Source: Corynebacterium sp. SCR221107 (GTDB taxonomy: Bacteria; Actinomycetota; Actinomycetes; Mycobacteriales; Mycobacteriaceae). Taken from it: a DNA stretch of 64,000 bases. Each line of letters starts with the position of its first letter. Positions within the stretch are counted from its first letter, which is position 1. This document shows positions 9,193 through 18,710 of the stretch, piece by piece. The stretch covers positions 1,302,001-1,366,000 of the forward strand of contig NZ_CP115670.1 of the NCBI RefSeq assembly GCF_027886475.1, given 5' to 3'. The translations under genes and the position numbers were made by a program. The notes under the pieces were generated by a model, which was not told the DNA's origin, did no database searches, and saw nothing but the letters and a program-made list of their open reading frames with translations.

Positions 9193-11223
9193 CTAGTTGT
9201 GGTAATCGACTTCCGTGCGCTGGTGAAGGCCTGCACGCAGTTGCTCAGGCACCGTCGGCAGGATGAGGATGTGGGCAACATCGCGGTGTGGATCCAGGCG
9301 CACGAAGTTGCGCTTGGACCAGTTAAAGTCCGCGCCGGTGACCTCATCGTGAACCACGAATTCGGAGTCCTCGCGCAGGCCGAGTACTCGCATGTCCAGG
9401 GTCACAGTTGTTTCCTGGGCATACTCGGGATCGAGGTTGACGATGCTCAAGACGGTGTTGCCGGTAATGGGATCGGACTTGGAGTAGGCCACGATCTTGT
9501 CGTTGCCGGCGTCATGGAAGTGGATATTGCGCAGCTGCTGCAGCGCAGGGTTGTCGCGGCGGATCTTGTTGAGTAGGGCGATGAAAGGCTCGAGGGAATC
9601 GCCGGATGCGAGGGCCCCGGCGAAGTCGCGGGGGCGCAACTCGTATTTTTCGGAGTTGAGGTATTCCTCGCTGCCTGGCTTGACTGCCTCGTGCTCGTAG
9701 AGCTCATAGCCGGAGTACACGCCCCAGAGCGGAGACATGGTAGCCGCGAGCGCCGCGCGGATGGCGAACATGGCTCGACCGCCGTACTGGAGCGAGGCAT
9801 GAAGGATATCCGGGGTGTTGACGAACAGGTTCGGACGGAAGACATCGGCCATGGAGGCGATCTCAAGGGCGAACTCGGTCAGCTCGCTCTTCGAGGTCTT
9901 CCACGTGAAGTAGGTGTAGGACTGGGTAAAGCCCACCTTTGCCAGTCCATACAGGCGAGCCGGGCGGGTAAAGGCCTCGGCGAGGAACAAAACCTCAGGG
10001 TGAGTCTTATGAACCTCGGCGATGAGCCACTCCCAGAAATTGGCGGGCTTGGTGTGCGGGTTGTCCACTCGGAAAGTGGTGATCCCGCGATCGACCCAGA
10101 ACAGCACCACGCGCAGCAATTCCTTATAGATAGCGCGTGGGTTGTTATCGAAGTTCAGGGGGTAGATGTCTTGGTACTTCTTCGGCGGGTTTTCGGCGTA
10201 GGCGATGGTACCGTCGGCCAGCACCGTGAAGAACTCCTCGTGGGTGGTTGCCCACGGGTGATCCGGGGCGGCCTGAAGCGCGAGGTCGAGCGCGATTTCG
10301 AGTCCTAGCGACTGGGCCTTGGCCACCAGTGAGTCGAAGTCCTCGAGGGTGCCCAAGCGCGGGTGAACCGCGTCATGACCACCGTCTTTGGAACCAATGG
10401 CCCACGGGGAGCCGACGTCGGTGGGCTCCGGGGTCAAGGTGTTGTTGCGCCCCTTGCGGTTGACCTCTCCGATCGGGTGGATCGGTGGGAAGTAGACGGT
10501 GTCAAACCCCATTGCGGCCACGCGGTCGAGTGCATCGGCGGTGGTGGCGAAGGTACCGTGAATGGGCTGGCCATTTTCATCCCAGCCGCCGGTGGAGCGT
10601 GGGAAAAGCTCGTACCAGGAGCTAAACAGTGCCTTGGTGCGGTCGACCCGCACGGTGTGCTCGCGCCCGCGAGTCAGCAGCTCGCGCAGCGGGTGTGCCA
10701 CCATGATGGCGCTTATCTCCGCAGACAGTGCGGGAGCGACTCGGGTGCGCAAGGGATCGTCGGTACGCAATGCCTCCGCAACGGTCAGCAACGCCTCGCG
10801 CTCGTTGGCGCCGGGAACCCCACCTGCGGCCTTCTCGAAAAGCTGCGCGCCATGTTCAAGATCATTGGCGAGCTCCTCGGCGGACTGCCCGGCCTCGATC
10901 TTGGTTGTCACGGCGTGCTTCCAGGTGGCCAAAGGATCCGACCACGCATCGACCTGGAAGGTCCAATCACCGGGCACATCCGGCACGAAGGCCCCATGCA
11001 TCTTGTCCTGATCCATCAGATCGCGGGTCATGGTGATGCGGACCCCAGATTCGAAGGTCGACCCCTTCGGGCCTTGGACGTTCAATGTCGCGTTAATGGC
11101 ATCGTGTCCCTCGCGCCAGACGAGGGCGCTAATCGGAAGGTATTCGCCAACAACTGCTTTGGAAGGATAACCTCCCCCCGCGATCAAGGGGCGGACATCT
11201 TCGATGGCAAGTCTTCCGGTCAC
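9193..11223 (-). CDS. glgE: alpha-1,4-glucan:maltose-1-phosphate maltosyltransferase
   Basis: GlgE (GH13_3) extends alpha-1,4-glucan from maltose-1-phosphate, the route used by mycobacteria and corynebacteria for glycogen and capsular glucan. The 676-residue protein has the N-terminal domain ([32 protein letters not shown]), the barrel motifs [19 protein letters not shown], the nucleophile segment [16 protein letters not shown] and the acid/base segment FLAEAFTRP. The start is GTG at 11223, with AGGAG seven bases upstream. glgB on the same strand supplies the branching step of the same pathway. Confidence 0.96.
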   Translation of the reverse strand: MTGRLAIEDVRPLIAGGGYPSKAVVGEYLPISALVWREGHDAINATLNVQGPKGSTFESGVRITMTRDLMDQDKMHGAFVPDVPGDWTFQVDAWSDPLATWKHAVTTKIEAGQSAEELANDLEHGAQLFEKAAGGVPGANEREALLTVAEALRTDDPLRTRVAPALSAEISAIMVAHPLRELLTRGREHTVRVDRTKALFSSWYELFPRSTGGWDENGQPIHGTFATTADALDRVAAMGFDTVYFPPIHPIGEVNRKGRNNTLTPEPTDVGSPWAIGSKDGGHDAVHPRLGTLEDFDSLVAKAQSLGLEIALDLALQAAPDHPWATTHEEFFTVLADGTIAYAENPPKKYQDIYPLNFDNNPRAIYKELLRVVLFWVDRGITTFRVDNPHTKPANFWEWLIAEVHKTHPEVLFLAEAFTRPARLYGLAKVGFTQSYTYFTWKTSKSELTEFALEIASMADVFRPNLFVNTPDILHASLQYGGRAMFAIRAALAATMSPLWGVYSGYELYEHEAVKPGSEEYLNSEKYELRPRDFAGALASGDSLEPFIALLNKIRRDNPALQQLRNIHFHDAGNDKIVAYSKSDPITGNTVLSIVNLDPEYAQETTVTLDMRVLGLREDSEFVVHDEVTGADFNWSKRNFVRLDPHRDVAHILILPTVPEQLRAGLHQRTEVDYHN

Positions 11224-11351
11224 AGTTTTACTCCTGGTGCTTGAGGCTCAAGCGGATGGGGAATCGGCAGCTTCTGGCTGTATTTCACTACCTGTCCGCC
11301 GTATCGCTTGGGGGTTTACATGGGCACAGTCTTACCCCACAAAGCCTAGTC

Positions 11352-11374
11352 AAGCTGTGTCACTTCCACAGCTT
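11352..11374. promoter_or_regulatory. palindrome in the glgE/ABC divergent spacer
   Basis: AAGCTGTG-N7-CACAGCTT with perfect 8-bp arms, between the divergently transcribed glgE and ABC ATPase genes. It resembles a CRP/GlxR-type half-site pair (TGTG...CACA) but the spacing is one base short of TGTGA-N6-TCACA, so the binder is unknown. Confidence 0.4.
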
Positions 11375-11401
11375 GAGTGAGAAATCCGTCATGATGGTTC
11401 T

Positions 11402-12253
11402 ATGACTGCTCTAGCAAGTGGCATTGCCCCAGAAACGCGCGACCCAGACCTGCTCGTCGACTTTGAGGACGTCAGTTTTATCCGCGATGGAAAGACCCTG
11501 CTCGGTCCGATTACCTGGCAGGTTGAATTGGACGAGCGGTGGGTGATCGTCGGACCCAACGGCGCCGGAAAGACCACCCTCATTCGCCTTGCTGCGGCCG
11601 AGGAGTTTCCTTCCTCCGGCAAGGCGTGGATCATGGGCGAACGGGTCGGCAAGACCGATATGCGCGATCTCCGCACGATGATCGGCGTGTCCTCTTCCGC
11701 GCTTGGCAACCGCATACCTCCGAATGAAAAGGTCGCTGACCTCGTAGTTTCTGCAGGCTATGCCATCTTGGGTCGCTGGCGGGAGGAATATGAGGAATTG
11801 GATCTGGATCAGGCCACGGAGATCCTCGAGCAGGTCGGCGCCTTGCACCTTGCTGAGCGCACGTGGGGCACCTTAAGTGAGGGTGAGCGCAAGCGCGTGC
11901 TGGTTGCCCGCGCCTTGATGACCAACCCTGAGCTGCTGCTTCTCGACGAACCCAGCGCGGGCATGGATCTCGGCGGCCGCGAGGATCTCGTTGGATACCT
12001 AGGCGAGCTTGCGATGGACGCGGATGCCCCGGCGATTGTCATGATTACCCACCACGTGGAAGAAATCCCCGATGGTTTCACCCACGCCTTGCTGCTGGAT
12101 GAAGGGTCCGTCGTGGCGCAGGGGCTCATCGATGACGTGTTGACCAGTGAGAACCTCTCGCGCGCCTTCCATCAATCCATCAGCATCGATAAGATCGACG
12201 GTCGCTATTTTGCCCGCCGTTCCCGCGCCTCTCGCGGCGCCCACCGCGCCTAG
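11402..12253 (+). CDS. ABC transporter ATP-binding protein
   Basis: A 283-residue stand-alone nucleotide-binding domain with Walker A GPNGAGKTT, signature LSEGERKR, Walker B LLLLDEPSAGMD and the switch His in MITHHVEE. The arrangement resembles the iron/molybdate-type or YlmA/ModF group of ABC ATPases. No permease gene is adjacent, so the transported substrate is unknown and an orphan or non-transport role is possible. A basic tail (ARRSRASRGAHRA) ends the protein. The ATG at 11402 is close behind CATGAT, compatible with a leaderless start. Confidence 0.88.
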   Translation: MTALASGIAPETRDPDLLVDFEDVSFIRDGKTLLGPITWQVELDERWVIVGPNGAGKTTLIRLAAAEEFPSSGKAWIMGERVGKTDMRDLRTMIGVSSSALGNRIPPNEKVADLVVSAGYAILGRWREEYEELDLDQATEILEQVGALHLAERTWGTLSEGERKRVLVARALMTNPELLLLDEPSAGMDLGGREDLVGYLGELAMDADAPAIVMITHHVEEIPDGFTHALLLDEGSVVAQGLIDDVLTSENLSRAFHQSISIDKIDGRYFARRSRASRGAHRA

Positions 12254-12262
12254 CCCGCTAAA

Positions 12263-12294
12263 AAGGCGGCGCCCCCGCGTGCCCGTGCCGCCTT
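12263..12294 (+). terminator. terminator of the ABC ATPase gene
   Basis: AAGGCGGC / GCCGCCTT, an 8-bp stem with a GC-rich loop, 10 bp after the stop codon. Confidence 0.65.
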
Positions 12295-12389
12295 ATCCAT
12301 TTCCCGCTCGGGCCAAACTGGGGGTGAAACCGGTGGGCTGCAGGCTCATACACGTGGGTTGTGGGGGTACTCAAAACTGGCTTGCCCTT

Positions 12390-12400
12390 GCTTTCCGACG
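12390..12400 (+). repeat. dispersed GCTTTCCGACG motif, copy 2
   Basis: Exact core in the spacer between the ABC ATPase and NUDIX genes, preceded by TT and followed by TTCACAGG. Confidence 0.7.
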
Positions 12401-12626
12401 TTCACAGGTTCCCTTTTCCCAACGCCGTGACCTGCTAAGACGAGCTTTGTGGTTGGGGGAGGTGGCGGCCGGCGTTGTGGCTGTATTGCCGAGGCTTCAG
12501 CGCCAAAAGGTACACTTGTTAAGGAAAGTGACCCACGGTACCGAAACGAGGCGGCTCCACGAATCGGCGCCCGGGTCGCGCAGTGGTTAGAACAGCTCGT
12601 ACGACAGTTCTTTAAAAAGGTGGTGA

Positions 12627-13430
12627 ATGGCGGTGTCGTCATTCGTGGAAGGCATGGGAGGCCGCAAGCTCGCGGTGACGGTCTTGATGATTAGGGACAC
12701 CGCCGCCGGTCTTGAGGTCTACGTGCAAGAGCGCGTGTCCTCCATGCCCACCTATCCCAACGCCACGGTTTTTCCCGGAGGTGGCGTTGACCCCCGGGAT
12801 TTGGAGCCGCCCGCCGATCAAACCGCTGAGACGATGGCCGGCCCCGATCTTGCCACCTGGTCGCATCGCCTCCAAGTGCCTGAATCCACGGCCCGCGGCT
12901 TGCTTTTCGGCGCCGGAAGGGAACTGTTTGAGGAAACGGGGACGCTGCTGGCCAGCCACAAGAATGGTGCCCTTGTTCGCGATGCCTCCCCATTCCACAG
13001 CCAACGGCTGGCGCTGGAAAGCCACAGGCTCTCGCTCTCTCAGGTTCTTGCGCGCAATGAGCTAGTTCTACGAACGGATCTTTTGCGTCCATTCGTTCGC
13101 TGGGTCTCCGACCCCAGCGAAGATCACCAGTTTGATGTGTTTAGCTTCATCGCCATCGCCCCGCGTGGCCAAGAGCCGGACGGCAACACGCGGGAGGCGG
13201 CATCTACCGGATGGTTCCCGCCCGGATTGATCCTCGACGGGTGGCGCGCTGGGCTCTTGCGCCTGGTCGTACCTACGTGGGTGCAGCTGTGGCATCTGTC
13301 CAGATACACCTGTGTGGAAGATGTACTCGAGTCCGTGCGCGGCAAGATCCTCTCACCGCAGCTTGGTGATCCGGTCGACGATCCACGATACGAGGAGCTA
13401 TTTTCTTTTATTCCGCCCAAGCGCTTTTAG
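12627..13430 (+). CDS. NUDIX hydrolase
   Basis: A 267-residue protein with the fold start LAVTVLMIRDTAAGLEVYVQER, PNATVFPGGGVD, and a Nudix-type helix GAGRELFEETGTLL that supplies the RExxEE core metal ligands. About 50 residues are inserted between the PGGG turn and that helix, as in the larger actinobacterial/NUDT19-like group that acts on CoA or related nucleotides; the exact substrate is not shown. AGGTGG lies upstream of the ATG at 12627. The gene ends with FSFIPPKRF. Confidence 0.85.
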   Translation: MAVSSFVEGMGGRKLAVTVLMIRDTAAGLEVYVQERVSSMPTYPNATVFPGGGVDPRDLEPPADQTAETMAGPDLATWSHRLQVPESTARGLLFGAGRELFEETGTLLASHKNGALVRDASPFHSQRLALESHRLSLSQVLARNELVLRTDLLRPFVRWVSDPSEDHQFDVFSFIAIAPRGQEPDGNTREAASTGWFPPGLILDGWRAGLLRLVVPTWVQLWHLSRYTCVEDVLESVRGKILSPQLGDPVDDPRYEELFSFIPPKRF

Positions 13431-13441
13431 CGCCTTACATG

Positions 13442-13475
13442 CGGACGACCTTCAGACAAACCGGACGACCTCCAG
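13442..13475 (+). repeat. short direct repeat after the NUDIX gene
   Basis: CGGACGACCTTCAG and CGGACGACCTCCAG, 20 bp apart, one mismatch. Significance unknown. Confidence 0.4.
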
Positions 13476-13697
13476 TCGATGGGCTCAACCACGGATCTCG
13501 ACGATTGCGTCAGCGGCGAACCCGGGATTGTTGAGAATGCATGCTCGAGTGAGTGCACATACACAAAGGCGAATTCGTGGGCATTGGTCGGATACAGTAA
13601 CAAGTTTTAGTGCCCGTCTAAGTTTTCTTCGTCTTGCTTGGAAGGAGCACGAGGACTGCACGACAATGGGCAACGAGTAATAAGGACAACGAACGCA

Positions 13698-14942
13698 GTG
13701 AGCTATACCCGTGATGAGCTGAACTTCTTTGGCTGCAACAAAGAAGAAATCGACAGCGTCTGCGCACAGCTGGGTCTTCGCAAGTCGTCGGCTGTGGCAG
13801 ACGGGGCGCTCGTCCGCGAGGCCTTCGGTTCCTACGGCCGTGCCGTCATCGAGCTTGCCACCGCGCGTTCGTCCACCACCGGAAAGCTTCCGCAACAGTG
13901 GTGGATGTGCCATGATTCCGCGCAGCAGGCGACCCCGCTGGCCGTGGCCTACCAGCGTGCCCTGCGCATCGGGAAGCTGCTGGGAGCAGGGGAAGCACCG
14001 GCGGTGGCGGGCAGTGGCGGGGTCGGCCTCGTCTACGATGCCACCTGTTCGATCGGTACCGAAGGCTATGCTTTGCAGGCAGCGGGCGTGGGCTATGTGG
14101 GCGGCGACCTGGATGATTCGCGCCTGCGGATGGCCCGCCACAATCTTGGCGACGATGCCAGGCTCGTGCGCGCGGATGCGGTGAACCCTGCGATCACAGA
14201 TGCCGCGGTGGTTGTCGCGGATCCCGGCCGGCGGGCCGGCGGGCGTCGCATTATCAAGCCCGAAGACCTGATTCCACCGCTGCCCGCCGTGATCGAGACC
14301 TGGGGACGATCGGCGGAGCTTGCCATCAAGTGCGCCCCGGGGCTGGACTTTAGTGCTTGGGAAGGGCTGGTCAGTGTGGCCAGCGTGGACGGCGGGGTAA
14401 AAGAGGCATGCCTGTATTCCGAGGGATTATCCGCCGGTAGGCGTCGGGAAGCGATCATGCTCAAGGCCCACGCGCACGGTGAGGTCGTGCCCGGGCTAAG
14501 CCAGCGCTATGCCTGCGACAGGGTCGATGACTCGATGCCCGATGACGCAGGAGTCGGGGAGGTAGGCACCTACATCCTCGACCCGGACGGGGCGGTGGTG
14601 CGCGCCGGGCTGGTGCGCCACTACGCCTGCCGGGAGGGGCTCTGGATGCTCGACGAGCACATCGCCTACCTCACCGGGGACCACCTGCCGGAGGGGACAA
14701 GTGGATTTAGATTCATCGAGATGGTTCCTGTGAAAAAGCTCAAACAAGCCCTGCGGGCGCACGATGCCGGCTCGGTGGAAATACTGGTTCGCGGGGTGGA
14801 TGTGGATCCCGATCAGCTACGCAAGAAACTGAGCCTAAAGGGGAAAGCCCAGCTAGCGGTGGTCATTGCCCGCATCGGCAGTCAGGCGCAGGCCTATATC
14901 TGCCACAAGCGCGAGTTCGCCACTGCACGCCAGGGGTACTAA
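13698..14942 (+). CDS. THUMP-like domain SAM-dependent methyltransferase
   Basis: A 414-residue protein conserved in actinobacteria. The middle holds a Rossmann methyltransferase core: VYDATCSIGTEGYAL, VGGDLDDSRLRMARHNL, DARLVRADAVNP and VVVADPGRRAGGRR, a DPxR variant of motif IV. The C-terminal 70 residues (FRFIEMVPVKKLKQALRAHDAGSVEILVRGVDVD...) match the THUMP-like domain found in RNA methyltransferase relatives. An RNA target is inferred, not shown. I use the GTG at 13698 (MSYTRDELNFFG) rather than the upstream ATG at 13638; AAGGAC lies about a dozen bases upstream. Confidence 0.78.
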   Translation: MSYTRDELNFFGCNKEEIDSVCAQLGLRKSSAVADGALVREAFGSYGRAVIELATARSSTTGKLPQQWWMCHDSAQQATPLAVAYQRALRIGKLLGAGEAPAVAGSGGVGLVYDATCSIGTEGYALQAAGVGYVGGDLDDSRLRMARHNLGDDARLVRADAVNPAITDAAVVVADPGRRAGGRRIIKPEDLIPPLPAVIETWGRSAELAIKCAPGLDFSAWEGLVSVASVDGGVKEACLYSEGLSAGRRREAIMLKAHAHGEVVPGLSQRYACDRVDDSMPDDAGVGEVGTYILDPDGAVVRAGLVRHYACREGLWMLDEHIAYLTGDHLPEGTSGFRFIEMVPVKKLKQALRAHDAGSVEILVRGVDVDPDQLRKKLSLKGKAQLAVVIARIGSQAQAYICHKREFATARQGY

Positions 14943-15339
14943 GACACCCAGCTCAATGTCGTCAGCGGGACGCGGTGTCGGCGAAGCTTCGGGCGCTGGT
15001 GCTTCCCGGTGCGTGAGGTGACATCCCAGCTCAGGCCGTGTGTTCTGGCTTGAGCCAATCGGCGGGAGCTCCCAGGCGCTCGGGCACCGGCAAATAGGGG
15101 GATACGGGTTGGTGCATTAAGCTAGTGGCCATGCGTGCATGCCGCACTTGCACATCCGACCCATTCCCATCCCGCAAGTTGGTTGCGAGGATTTCTGGTT
15201 GCTTGTGCAGCGAGACGGCAATTTATGCACGGAGTAAGGTGAGGGTAACCCCCCAGGGACGTGCGTGCCATCGCCGTGCCCGCTACGTCGTCGAAGAAAA
15301 CTCTTCGTGGAACTTATTGGAAAGGTAAACGTTAAGCAG
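14943..15339. other. intergenic region before etfB
   Basis: About 400 bp; no supportable gene. It should contain the etfBA promoter. Part of it (15044-15090) is rich in inverted GC segments without T tracts. Confidence 0.5.
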
Positions 15340-16134
15340 ATGCCTGCAATCGTTGTGCTGGTCAAGAACGTGCCAGATACGTGGTCGACCCGAACGCTGA
15401 ACCCGGACTTCACGCTCAACCGTGAAGGCGTCGATGAGGTCATCGACGAAGTAAACGAATTTGCCGTCGAGCAGGCACTGCGCTTGCGCGATGAGAACCC
15501 GGATGCGGGCTACAGCGTCGTAGCTTTAAGCGCTGGCCCAGAATCCGCCGAGGAGGCGCTGCGCAAGGCGCTGGCTATGGGCGCAGATTCCGCCGTGTTG
15601 CTCCATGATGCAGCCCTGTCCGGATCCGACATCCTGGGAACTGCATGGGCGCTGACCAATGCGCTAAACACCATCCCGGACGTGGCCTTGGTTGTGGCCG
15701 GTTCGGCTTCCTCGGACGGTGCGATGGGCGCGCTGCCAGGTATCTTGAGCGAGTACCGTCAGCAGCCGGCCCTGACCAACCTCAAGAAGGTTGCCCTCGA
15801 AGGGGGAATTGTCAAGGCTGTGCGTGAGACTAACGATGGCGACTACGAGATCGAGGCACCGCTGCCTGCCATCATTTCCGTTACAGACAAGGCCGACAAG
15901 CCACGCTTCCCGAACTTCAAGGGAATCATGGCTGCGAAGAAGGCGGAAATTACTCGCCTGGATCTTGCCTCCATCGGTGTCGCAGCCGAACAGGTTGGCT
16001 TGGCTCACGCGGCAACCGCTGTTACCGCTGCATCTCCGCGCCCGGCCCGCGCCGGTGGCGAGGTCATCCGTGGTACCGCATCCGATGTCGCCGCCAAGAT
16101 CGCGGACTTCATCGCGGCCGAAAAGCTCATCTAA
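15340..16134 (+). CDS. etfB: electron transfer flavoprotein beta subunit
   Basis: EtfB (FixA) forms the AMP-binding half of the ETF heterodimer that carries electrons from acyl-CoA and other dehydrogenases. The protein begins MPAIVVLVKNVPDTW, contains NEFAVEQALRLRDEN and the adenosine-binding segment VVAGSASSDGAMGALPGILSE, and ends in IAAEKLI. GGAAAGG lies about 12 bp upstream of the ATG at 15340. etfA follows after 26 bp, so the two form one operon. Confidence 0.93.
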   Translation: MPAIVVLVKNVPDTWSTRTLNPDFTLNREGVDEVIDEVNEFAVEQALRLRDENPDAGYSVVALSAGPESAEEALRKALAMGADSAVLLHDAALSGSDILGTAWALTNALNTIPDVALVVAGSASSDGAMGALPGILSEYRQQPALTNLKKVALEGGIVKAVRETNDGDYEIEAPLPAIISVTDKADKPRFPNFKGIMAAKKAEITRLDLASIGVAAEQVGLAHAATAVTAASPRPARAGGEVIRGTASDVAAKIADFIAAEKLI

Positions 16135-16160
16135 GACTCGAAGGTTAAAAGGAAAAGAAA

Positions 16161-17114
16161 TTGACTAACAGCTATGTTTTGGTTGAGCACGCTGACGGCA
16201 AGCTCCTTCCTGCAACCGGGGAACTGATCACCGCCGCACGCGTTTTCGGTGAGGTCACCGCCGTGGTTGTTGGCACCCCTGGTGTCGAGGCTGCCCTGGC
16301 TCCTGCCCTCGGTGAGCTCGGTGCCTCCGTGGTCTACGCCGCCTACAGCGCTGATGCCAACGAGCGCATCGTATTGCCAGCTACCGACGCCTTGCACATG
16401 CTAGCCGCATCCAACCCGGCTCCCATCCTCATCGATGCCGGCGCTCACGGCAATGAGATTGCCGGGCGCCTGGCTGCCCGCTTGGCCTCAGGTGTCTTGT
16501 GCGACGTGGTCGGTGTCAATGCCGACCGCACCGCGAACATGTCCATCTTCGGCGACACCATCGAGGTCACCGCCGCGGTGGGCGGCAACAGCCCCATCTA
16601 CACCCTGCGCCCCGGCGCAGTCGATGCGGTGCCGGCGCCCACGACCCCTGCCGTGCAGGCCTTCGAGCTGCCTGCAGCCGGCGTCAAGGATGTTAAGGTT
16701 ACCTCCTTTACTCCTTCCGCCAAGGGGGATCGCCCCGACTTGGCACAGGCCAAGGTGGTCATCGCCGGTGGCCGTGGCGTGGAGTCCGCTGAGAACTTCG
16801 GTTCCCTCGTCGAGTCGCTTGCCGACGCGCTGGGCGGTGCCGTGGGCGCTACCCGTGACGCGGTGGATCTGGGCTACTACCCGCCGCAATTCCAGGTAGG
16901 TCAGACCGGCGTTACCATCTCCCCGGATCTCTACATCGGTCTGGGCATCTCCGGTGCCATCCAGCATGTCTCCGGCATGCAGACCTCCAAGAAGATCATC
17001 GTCATCAACAACGATGAGGACGCGCCTTTCTTTCAGATTGCAGACCTCGGTGTTGTCGGCGACCTCCACGAGATCGCCCCACTGCTGGTGGAAGAAATCA
17101 ACAAGCGCAAATAG
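16161..17114 (+). CDS. etfA: electron transfer flavoprotein alpha subunit
   Basis: EtfA (FixB) binds FAD and pairs with EtfB. The 317-residue protein shows the FAD-binding C-terminal domain: VVIAGGRGVESAENF, LGGAVGATRDAVDLGYYPPQFQVGQTGV, PDLYIGLGISGAIQH and VINNDEDAPFFQIADLGVVGDLHEIAPLL. It starts with TTG at 16161, with AAAAGGAAAAG upstream. No acyl-CoA dehydrogenase or ETF dehydrogenase gene is adjacent. Confidence 0.94.
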   Translation: MTNSYVLVEHADGKLLPATGELITAARVFGEVTAVVVGTPGVEAALAPALGELGASVVYAAYSADANERIVLPATDALHMLAASNPAPILIDAGAHGNEIAGRLAARLASGVLCDVVGVNADRTANMSIFGDTIEVTAAVGGNSPIYTLRPGAVDAVPAPTTPAVQAFELPAAGVKDVKVTSFTPSAKGDRPDLAQAKVVIAGGRGVESAENFGSLVESLADALGGAVGATRDAVDLGYYPPQFQVGQTGVTISPDLYIGLGISGAIQHVSGMQTSKKIIVINNDEDAPFFQIADLGVVGDLHEIAPLLVEEINKRK

Positions 17115-17210
17115 GACCCGCCACTCCGATGTGTGGCACGGGGATGACCGAGTCCGTAAGTCCCGGTGGTGCTCGCCCACGCATCGTGGCATCCCATCAT
17201 GATGGCGGCT

Positions 17211-17250
17211 AACCTGTAGCCCACGCGAATAATCGTGTGGGCTACAGGTT
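17211..17250 (+). terminator. terminator of etfBA
   Basis: Perfect 14-bp inverted repeat AACCTGTAGCCCAC / GTGGGCTACAGGTT with a 12-nt loop, ending in TTTGTT. Confidence 0.85.
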
Positions 17251-17343
17251 TGTTCAGGTGCGGGTGCTCAGCGTGGAGCACAGGGGTGGCAATGGTGATA
17301 GGGCAACGGACTATACTTGGCGGGTTGAGTCGGCCGGGGAGTG

Positions 17344-17354
17344 CGTCGGCAAGC
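17344..17354 (-). repeat. dispersed motif, GCTTGCCGACG variant, copy 3
   Basis: Minus-strand copy of the G variant in the leader region of the desulfurase gene, about 100 bp upstream of its start. Confidence 0.55.
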
Positions 17355-17450
17355 AATGCCTGAGAGGCGCAAGGAGCAGATCTTATTGCATGACCGCGCC
17401 AAACAAAGCCACAACCGTGGCTAACATGCTGAGAAGAAAGCGAGTAAAAC

Positions 17451-18584
17451 GTGGCAATCTACCTCGATCATGCGGCAACATCGCCGATGCGGGAGGTGGC
17501 AAAACAAGCATGGCTTGAGGCCGCGAGTGCCACCAACCCGGCAAGCCAATACGCCTCGGGGCGAAGGTCGCGCTCCTTGCTCGATCAGGCTCGCGAGAAG
17601 GTGGCGGAGCTTTTGGGTTGTGAGCCCATTGAGGTCATCTTTACCGCCTCCGGCACCGAAGCCGACAACATTGGCATCATAGGGCAGTGGCGTGCCCGCA
17701 GCGGTGGCCAGGGCGGGCGCGTGGTCGTCAGCGCGGTCGAACACCCTGCGGTGCTGGAGGCTGCGAAGTTCACCGGCAGCTATGGGGCTGCGCTGGACTA
17801 CCTTCCGGTAGGCCCGGACGGGATCGTTTGTGACCTGACAGCGCTGGATACTCCTGCCAGCGTGGCCTCGTGCATGTGGGCCAACAATGAAACCGGTGCT
17901 TTCCAACCCGTAGAAGAGGTCATCGCGGCAGCCCAGGCCACCGGGACACCCGTTCATATCGATGCCGTCCAGGTAGTCGGAAAGATCCCGATTGACTTCC
18001 ACACCCTGGGTGCTACCACGCTCGCAGCCAGCGCCCACAAGTTCGGCGGGCCGCGGGGAGTGGGGCTATTGCTGGCTCAGCGCTCACCGGCGCCCGCGCC
18101 CGTCATCGTCGGCGGTGGGCAAGAACGCGGGATCCGGTCTGGCACAGTCGACACCGCCGGCGCCTATGCGCTGGCGGCGGCCCTCGAGCAGGCCTGCGCC
18201 GACATGTCCGAGGAAAACGCAAGGCTCAAGGAATTCAAGCGCCTGCTTCTGGGCGGAATCCGCAGCAAGATCGACGACGTTGTGGTTCACACCCCGGAGC
18301 AGTCCCTGCCCAGCCACCTCTACGTCTCCTTTCCCGGCGCGGAATCCGACAGTCTCATCATGCTCCTGGATGCGCAAGGAATCGAGGCTTCGGCGGGCTC
18401 TGCCTGCCACAACGGAGTCAACCGGGCCAGCGAAACGCTGTTGGCCGCAGGCGTGGATGAGGCCACGGCACGCTCGACCGTGCGCTTTAGTTTGGGGCCT
18501 ACCACCACCCGCGCCGACGTTGAGACAGTCCTAGCGGCGCTGCCGGAGGTTGTACGCCGTGCCCGGCTCGCGGGAATGGCTTAG
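17451..18584 (+). CDS. nifS: cysteine desulfurase (NifS/IscS type)
   Basis: This PLP enzyme takes sulfur from cysteine for Fe-S clusters or tRNA thiolation. The 377-residue protein has MAIYLDHAATSPM at the start, FTASGTEADNIGI, the PLP-binding SAHKFGGPRGVGLL with the Schiff-base Lys, and the loop SAGSACHNGVNRASE with the reactive Cys. It starts with GTG at 17451. In corynebacteria this desulfurase lies between etfA and mnmA, which suggests that it feeds sulfur to the tRNA 2-thiouridylase MnmA about 8 kb downstream; this is inference. Confidence 0.92.
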   Translation: MAIYLDHAATSPMREVAKQAWLEAASATNPASQYASGRRSRSLLDQAREKVAELLGCEPIEVIFTASGTEADNIGIIGQWRARSGGQGGRVVVSAVEHPAVLEAAKFTGSYGAALDYLPVGPDGIVCDLTALDTPASVASCMWANNETGAFQPVEEVIAAAQATGTPVHIDAVQVVGKIPIDFHTLGATTLAASAHKFGGPRGVGLLLAQRSPAPAPVIVGGGQERGIRSGTVDTAGAYALAAALEQACADMSEENARLKEFKRLLLGGIRSKIDDVVVHTPEQSLPSHLYVSFPGAESDSLIMLLDAQGIEASAGSACHNGVNRASETLLAAGVDEATARSTVRFSLGPTTTRADVETVLAALPEVVRRARLAGMA

Positions 18585-18710
18585 GTCCTTAACCGTTAGC
18601 TTCCTCGTACGCGGGTGGAGTGTTTTTCCATAAGCGTGTGAGAGGCCAGCATAGATACCCAACCATCGTGTGGCCTGTTCACAGGCAGCACACAGGTTTG
18701 CGGTTTAGCG

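Noticed and set aside
16817..16827. GCTTGCCGACG inside etfA, and similar hits at 32172 and 59016 in coding DNA
   Set aside because: These G-variant hits encode ordinary Leu-Ala-Asp codons in GC-rich genes and may be background, so they were not counted as copies of the dispersed motif.
17300..17450. Possible riboswitch in the leader of the desulfurase gene (contains CTGAGAGGCGC)
   Set aside because: The second conserved TPP segment (ACCTGA-type) and the paired arms are missing; no other known riboswitch core fits.
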